A stretch of 64,000 bases of DNA, from NCBI GenBank assembly GCA_034401135.1, contig JAWZSP010000003.1, forward strand, positions 310,001 through 374,000. Reading direction: 5' to 3'. Source of the stretch: Volutella citrinella (lineage: Eukaryota > Ascomycota > Sordariomycetes > Hypocreales > Nectriaceae). A program made the translations under genes and the position numbers. The notes beneath the pieces were generated by a model. That model did no database searches and had not been told where the DNA came from. It saw only the letters and a list, made by a program, of their open reading frames with translations. Numbering within the stretch: the stretch's first letter is position 1; the number at the start of each line of letters is the position of its first letter. Of this stretch, positions 57,756 through 64,000 are shown one piece after another.

Positions 57756-58102
57756 AATATAATAAGTTATATTAATAATAAGATTCTTATTATAAATAAA
57801 GAAATATAAAATAAGAAATATAAAGTATATATAAATATAAAAAAGTAAAATTTAATAATCTTTTTTTAAACTAACTCTTTCTTTTTATAAAAAAAATCCT
57901 TAAGAATTCCTTATATATTCCTATTATAGCTAATTCTTAAGAAATTCTTAGAAAATTAACTAAAAATTAAAATAATATTTCTTTAAGTTTTTTAAAAACT
58001 TTTTTAATAAATCCTTAGATTATATATATTAATAAAGTAAGAGCTTTTAAAAAATTTCCTTATTATTATATATATTTATAAGTTTAAAAGAAATCTTTAT
58101 AA
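57756..58102 (-). repeat. Right inverted arm, 347 bp
   Basis: Inverted counterpart of 54951-55297, same length, differing by transitions only. Confidence 0.8.
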
Positions 58103-60222
58103 TAAATCCCTTTTATTATTAAAAAAAGGTATTACTTATAATAGTTTTACTACTTAATAAAAAACTAAGAAATTAAATAAAATAAAATAAATAATATTAT
58201 TAAATATAAGATCTTAATAATTATAAAAATAAATTTTTAATAAACTAGTTTTTTATTATATAATATTAGAAATTTTTATATACTAATTAAGTTATATCTT
58301 AATAATAATAGCTCTTAGTTCTTTTTTATATATTAATCTTATTTTTTATAAATATATATACTTAATAATATAAGCTAAGTTAAGCTTATTATTATTAATT
58401 ACTATAAGTTACTTTCTTAATAAAATATTACTATTTATAATTTCTTAATTATAATTCTTAGCTATTAATATATAGACTTAATAAACTTATATAATACTAT
58501 ATTTATTAATAATAAGTACTAGCTTAAATAGCTTTTTAATATTAGTAAAAGTAATAGTTATATAATAACTATTAACTTAAAATTAAGTAATACTATCTTT
58601 ATATAAATATTAATAAGTAAGTAATTTCTATTTATTTTAATTTTTATTTTTATTAAATTAGATCTTATTAATAATTTATTTTAAAAAGGTATTAAGATTA
58701 TATAAGTTAAAGTGCTTTTTAATAATAGCTAGGTTAGTATAAAGTATTAAATAGTTTTTTAAAAAAAATTAAAATACTTATTTTATACTTATAATAAAGT
58801 ATAAAAAGATATTAAAAAACTTAGCTATTTAATATAAAAAGATATTTAGATTAGTATTTTTTTAGATATATAAGTAAAACTTAATAAAATATAAAGTATA
58901 ATTTAGCTTATTAAAGATTATAACTTAATAGTTTATAATTATAATATAAGTAATTATATTAAGCTAGTTTACTTAAGAAAGTATAATAATAATTATTATT
59001 AAATAGAAAGCTTTTTTAATTATTTTTAAAAAGGTATTTTTAATAAACATTATAATATACTTATTTATAAATATAACTAATTTATTAATAAATAAATTAG
59101 ACTTTTATTTAATAATTAATATTAAGAAGATATTATTATTATTAATAATAATAATAGTTTTAGTCTTAAGTAAGTTTTAGTTAATAAGATTATTAAGGCT
59201 TTAGTCTTATACTTATTTATATAAAATAAAATTAAACCTTTTTATAAAAAACTTATCTTAGACTTATATAGCTAGATCCTGCTTAATAATAATAATAAAC
59301 TTTATAATATTATTTTTACTTTTAATAACTTTAATAAGCTTATTCTTAATATTTTATATTAAGTTTTTAATATTAGTTTTAAAGTTTTTAAATACTTTAA
59401 TTAATAAGATTAAATACTTAATAATATTAATAATAATACTTTAGATATTATCTAGGTTAGTATTAGCTAAGTTTTTTATATTTATTATATTATTTTTAAT
59501 TTTCTTTTTAGCTTTTATAATATAATTATAAATAGTAATAATAAGAGGTATAATTTTATTAAAGTCTAGTAGTAAGCTATTTATATTTTAAAATTAAAAG
59601 AAATCTTATATATACTTAAGATTTATTATAATAATTAAGTTAATATAAATAAAAATTAATTACTTAATTATATATTATAGCAAGCTTATTTAATAGTATT
59701 ATAAAAAGTTAAGTTTTTAATAATATTATTAATAAAAGTAATAGGTTTATTAGCTAGATATATTAAAATAAAAGGAGGTTTTTAATAATAAAGTCTAGTT
59801 TAATAATTTATATATTTAGTAATAATATTATAGCTTTTTATTTCTATTTAAGTTTTAAATTAAGTATATTACTTAAAGTATAATTTATATTAATTTTAAA
59901 AATACTAAGATTTTTTAATTAAAAGGATCTTATACTTATTATTATATAGCTATAAAGCTTATTAATAGTTTTTATAGCTAAGTTTAGAATTCTTTTAGCT
60001 AATTTAATTTAATTAAAAAATTTATTTTAATAAGTATAATCTTAGGATTAATATTAATATAATAATAATAGTACTTTTTTTAATTCTAAGTTAGGTATTT
60101 TTAAAAATAAGATTACTTATTATAAGACTTAAGTAAAGCTATATTATTATTATATTTTTATAAAAGATTTCTTAATTATTTTATAACTTTTAGTAAGCTA
60201 GGATTAGTATAATAATATATTA

Positions 60223-60270
60223 AAGGAATTTCTTTATTAATATTACTAAGAATTTATTAAGAAATTCCTT
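60223..60270. repeat. Short inverted repeat in the AT-rich block
   Basis: Exact 12 bp arms (aaggaatttctt and its complement) separated by 24 bp. In such AT-rich DNA it may be chance, but it has more G/C than its surroundings. Confidence 0.5.
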
Positions 60271-63200
60271 AATTAAGCCTTAGTTATATTTTAAAAGATT
60301 TTTTTTAAAAACTTATAGTTTTTATAATTCTACTTAAGTATTACTATATAACTTTTTAGTTATTTATTTCTTTCTTTTTTTTTAATTATTTATACTTTTT
60401 TTTTTTATAATTAGCTTCTATCTTATTATAATATTAATTATAATAATATTATCTAGTCTTAATATTACTAAGGTTTTAAGTATTTAAATAAGACTTTTTA
60501 TCTTTTTTTAATAAAATAATACTTTTATTATTTTATATTAATAATATTTTTTAATTTTATTTTTTATATTAATAATAGATTTATTTAATTAAAAGTTATA
60601 ATTATTTAGCTAGCTCTTTTATATAATTAAATACTTTATTTAAACTAACTTTTTATTACTTTTAATATATATATTAATAATCTAATTAATTTCTTATTTT
60701 TAAGTCTTATCTTTTTATTTATTAAGCTAATTATTATTTATTAATACTAAGCTAAATTAATTACTTAGCTTTTTAATAAGCTTTAAATATATTATAAAAA
60801 TAATAAGATAGATATCTAGATTATTAACTATCTTAAGTTAGTATACTAAGTACCTTACTTTTTTTAATATCTTATATAGCTCTATTTATTATTTTTTTAA
60901 CTTATTTAGTAAGCTATTTATAATATAATAGCTATATTTAGAGAGCTTTAGCTATACTTAGTTACTAAGTTTAAATTTTATAAGTTAGTATTTTAAGTTA
61001 TATTATACTTTTATAACTACTTATACTTAAGTAATATTAAGTTAAGCCTGCTTTTTTAGCTCTTTTTATTAATTTAATAAAATATTATTATTAAAAACTA
61101 AGAATTTTAAATCTATTTAATAACTTATTAATAATTCTATTAAAGTTATCTTAATTAATAAGAAATATAATTATTATAATATAAATACTAATAAAACTAA
61201 TACTTTAGTTTAGTCTTTATTAAAATAGTTTATAATATAATATTAAAAGCTTAATTTTATAATTTAATTTATTTATTTAAACTGATTATTAATTTATAAA
61301 TATTATATTATTAAGTATAATAGTTAGCTTTTATATTTTATTTATATCTTTTTTTAAAAATTAAAAGTAAACTTTTAATCTTTATTTAATATAATAGCTT
61401 TTAATATTCTCTAATTATAATATAAAAGCTTTTATATTAAAGCTTTACTTTATTACTTAATAATTTATTTTATATTTCTTAAGATAAGTAGGACTAGCTT
61501 AATAAACTTATATATTATTATTAGAATTATATTAAAATAATCTTTTTTTTAATAGACTTAAAAGCTTATCATTTTAACTATTAGTAATCTAAATATAAAA
61601 TTTATTATAATAATATAAAAGGGTATAGAAGCTAATTAAATTAAAATAAGCTATTTTAGTAGTTTTTAATAATTATCTTAGTTTTAATTATAAGTTTTAT
61701 AATTTTTTATAGCTTTATTTATTAATTATATTAGCTTATTAATATAATATATAAAGTATATATTATAAAAGATTTTTATTTTACTTTAATATATATATTA
61801 TTAATATAAGTCTTTAATAATATTTAGAGTTATAATATTAAGTAAGTATAACTAACTCTGTTTATCTATTTTTTAAAAATAAAATAGCTTATTAACTTAA
61901 GTAAATACTAAGCTAAGCTATTAATTCTAGTCTTATAATAAGTTAATAATATTAAATTACTTAAGATATTTAGTATAGTTTTTATAAATAGTTTTAAAAA
62001 GAGCTACTTCTATTTTAATTTTAATAAAATAGTAAATAATAAGCTTTTTTTTCTTTTTTTTTTATAAAAAATTAAGCTCTTTTTTCTTATTAATAAGCTT
62101 TTTTAAAAAATAAGTTAATAAATATAATAATATATTAAGTATTATATTATAAATCCCTTAGATATATCTTACTTTTAGTAAGTATTAACTTAAGTATTAA
62201 AATATAATAATAAGCTTTTTATTTTTTTTAAAATATTAATTAAAAGCTGACTTTTAGTTAATTAAGATATATACTTTTATATTATTTAATAATATATATA
62301 TACTCTTTTTTTTTATAAAGTGTAATTAGATCTTTAGCTTTTAATATACTTATATTAGCCTAGCTATCTTTATTTTAATTAATTAATACTTTTTTTTATT
62401 TAGTTTTAGTAGTTAACTTAAGTATATAATTAGTTTAACTTAAGTAAATAGAATATATAATTTCTTATTTTACTAAATATCTTTTTTAAGATAATATATT
62501 ATAATACTAATACTTTATTTTTTTAAAGTATTAATTTATAAAAATAGTTTTTAATCTAGATTAAAATAATATAAAGTAGAGTTTATAATTAAGGCCTTTT
62601 TTATATCCTTAAATACTAAGATTTCTTTTTCTATTACTTTTTATATAATATAAGAAATATATTCTTTTTATACTTAGTTACTTTTTATTTTATTACTCTT
62701 TTTTTTTAATAAGTAATTTAGTTTTTTATTATTATAATAGCTTTAATTACTTTATAAAAAATAATATTAAATATTAAAATTATCTAGCTATACTAATTTA
62801 TTATTTTAATACTTTTAGAATTTTTAAAAAAATTTAGTTTTAAATATTTTAGATTTATTTCTATATATTAAAGATTCTATTTTTATTAATTAAGAAGTTA
62901 AGTAGTTTAATAAATAGGAATTTAAAAAATAACTTTTTAAATAATAAAATAATATTTCTCTTTTTAAATAATTTTAAGATCTTTTAGATATATTATAAGT
63001 ATTACTTTTAGATATTTAAGAAGATAATAATATTATTAATAAAAAACTTAATAAAGTCTTTAAATTCTTATAGTAATAAGTCTATATATTTATATATATA
63101 TATTAATAAGTTCTTAAAGCTTATTAATATTATTTTTAATTTTTTAAATTTTTAGTAATTAATAATAATTAAATAGTCTTTATATTCTTATTATACTAAG

Positions 63201-64000
63201 AATTAATAAAAAAAACTTTTTATATTAATAATAATAAACTATTTCTTTTTTTAAATAGTTATAGTATATCTTTTTATAATAGTATTAAATATATATTAAA
63301 TATAATAATATTAGTTAAAATATATAAATTAATAATTATATATTCTTTTTTATAATTATTAACTATTTTTTAAATTATAAATACTAAGCTAGTAAATAAT
63401 ATTAATTTCTTTACTTACTTTATTTAGTCCTATTTATATATTTAATTAAAAGTCTTATTAAAAAAGTCCTTACTTTTTAAATTAAGTAAATAGCCTTTTA
63501 ATACTAACTTTATTTAGTACTAATTATTAATTAGTAGTACTTTTATTTATTTCTATATTAGTATATAAACTTCCTTTTAATTAGTTTATACTTTTAGAAA
63601 GTTTTTAAAAAAGCTTACTAATTTATTAGTCCTAGTTTTATATTATTATCTAGGCCTTGGTTTTAAAAATTAGGGTTATTTATTATAATAAATATAGTTT
63701 TCTTTTTTTTTCTAAGTCTTATATTAATAATACTAACTCTTATAACTATTAATATAGCTATTTCTAGTCTATTTTTTTAATTTAATAACTCTTTTTAATT
63801 AATAATAAGTAACTTAGTCTTTAATTATATTAAATTATTATTAATTTCTAGCTATTATTAATAATATATATAAAGTCTATATTTTATATAATAAAAAATA
63901 CTATTTTAACTTTTATTTTATTAAATAGCTAGTTTATTTTAATAGTTTTCTAAAATATTTATATTTATATACCCTTTTTATTATATAAAGAGATAATAAC

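Larger units (their letters stand above)
54951..58102. mobile_element. Decayed element with 347 bp inverted arms
   Basis: A 3,152 bp unit inside the AT-rich block whose two ends are inverted copies of each other, without a gap. Size and form suggest a DNA transposon with long terminal inverted repeats, or two copies of one repeat in opposite orientation. The 2.46 kb between the arms cannot be read as protein. No target duplication can be defined in such AT-rich flanks. Confidence 0.5.
53700..64000. other. AT-rich, RIP-saturated repeat block
   Basis: Composition changes sharply near 53,700 from normal GC to almost pure A/T, and stays so to the window edge. CpA and TpG dinucleotides are nearly absent while TpA is very frequent, the direct signature of RIP. 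There is no open frame of useful length and no readable protein family. Poly-A/T runs and a (TA)n stretch near 54,870-54,892 occur. It is best read as transposon DNA destroyed by RIP, perhaps part of a larger heterochromatic region. Confidence 0.9.

Noticed and set aside
53700..64000. Telomere or mitochondrial DNA as the cause of the AT-rich block
   Set aside because: No TTAGGG arrays are present, and no mitochondrial genes or tRNAs can be read; CpA/TpG loss fits RIP better.

Overview
The window looks like a piece of a filamentous ascomycete (Pezizomycotina) nuclear genome, probably a Sordariomycete. The evidence is genes with many 45-75 nt GT-AG introns carrying CTAAC-type branch sites, families restricted to fungi (sphingolipid C9-methyltransferase, fused P450/reductase CYP505, DUF3176, Asp f 2/Pra1, NACHT-ankyrin proteins), a Fot1/pogo-type transposon with RIP-like stop codons, and a 10 kb AT-rich block almost free of CpA and TpG, as expected after repeat-induced point mutation (RIP). 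The species cannot be named from this.

Layout, with (-) or (+) for strand. 1.5-3.2 kb: sphingolipid C9-methyltransferase (-). 5.3-6.1 kb: 5'-truncated GH78 rhamnosidase remnant (+). 6.5-7.4 kb: secreted HRXXH (Asp f 2/Pra1) protein (-). 8.6-10.3 kb: DAL5-like MFS permease (-). 12.3-14.1 kb: intact secreted BBE-type FAD oxidase (-). 15.6-17.0 kb: seven-helix rhodopsin-fold membrane protein (+). 18.3-19.9 kb: secreted-type DAO-fold flavoenzyme (+). 20.4-22.5 kb: Ser/Thr kinase with a C-terminal WD40-like part and an apparent frameshift (+). 22.8-26.3 kb: CYP505 (-). 28.7-32.2 kb: a second, broken BBE oxidase (+) with a 1,962 bp Fot1-like transposon inside one of its introns. 32.2-33.2 kb: alpha/beta hydrolase (-). 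34.1-35.5 kb: paraoxonase-like beta-propeller (+). 36.8-37.6 kb: GPI-type surface protein (+). 37.9-38.2 kb: 80-residue hydrophilic protein (-). 39.4-40.4 kb: short-chain dehydrogenase (+). 40.5-41.6 kb: secreted protein with a weak Hsp70/actin-fold signal (-). 42.2-42.6 and 46.4-47.1 kb: small secreted Cys-containing proteins (-). 44.4-46.1 kb: DUF3176 membrane protein (+). 48.7-53.5 kb: 1,579-residue PNP-NACHT-ankyrin NLR-like receptor (-). From 53.7 kb to the end: AT-rich, RIP-saturated repeat DNA without readable genes, containing a 3.15 kb unit bounded by 347 bp inverted arms.

The single-copy region is rich in redox and hydrolytic enzymes (two BBE oxidases, DAO, CYP505, SDR, alpha/beta hydrolase, paraoxonase-like) plus a permease and secreted proteins, but has no PKS, NRPS, terpene synthase or pathway regulator. 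I read it as an accessory region of catabolic, detoxification and surface functions rather than a classical biosynthetic cluster. The strongest unusual signals are the transposon inside a reconstructable 50 nt intron, its identical 78 bp TIRs around a stop-riddled transposase, the opposite loss of FAD-anchor residues in the two BBE copies, the NLR gene beside the RIP block, and inverted arms that differ only by transitions.

Gene models were spliced by eye from donor, branch and acceptor sequences and checked for reading-frame continuity. Family names rest on motif recognition, not on a database search.
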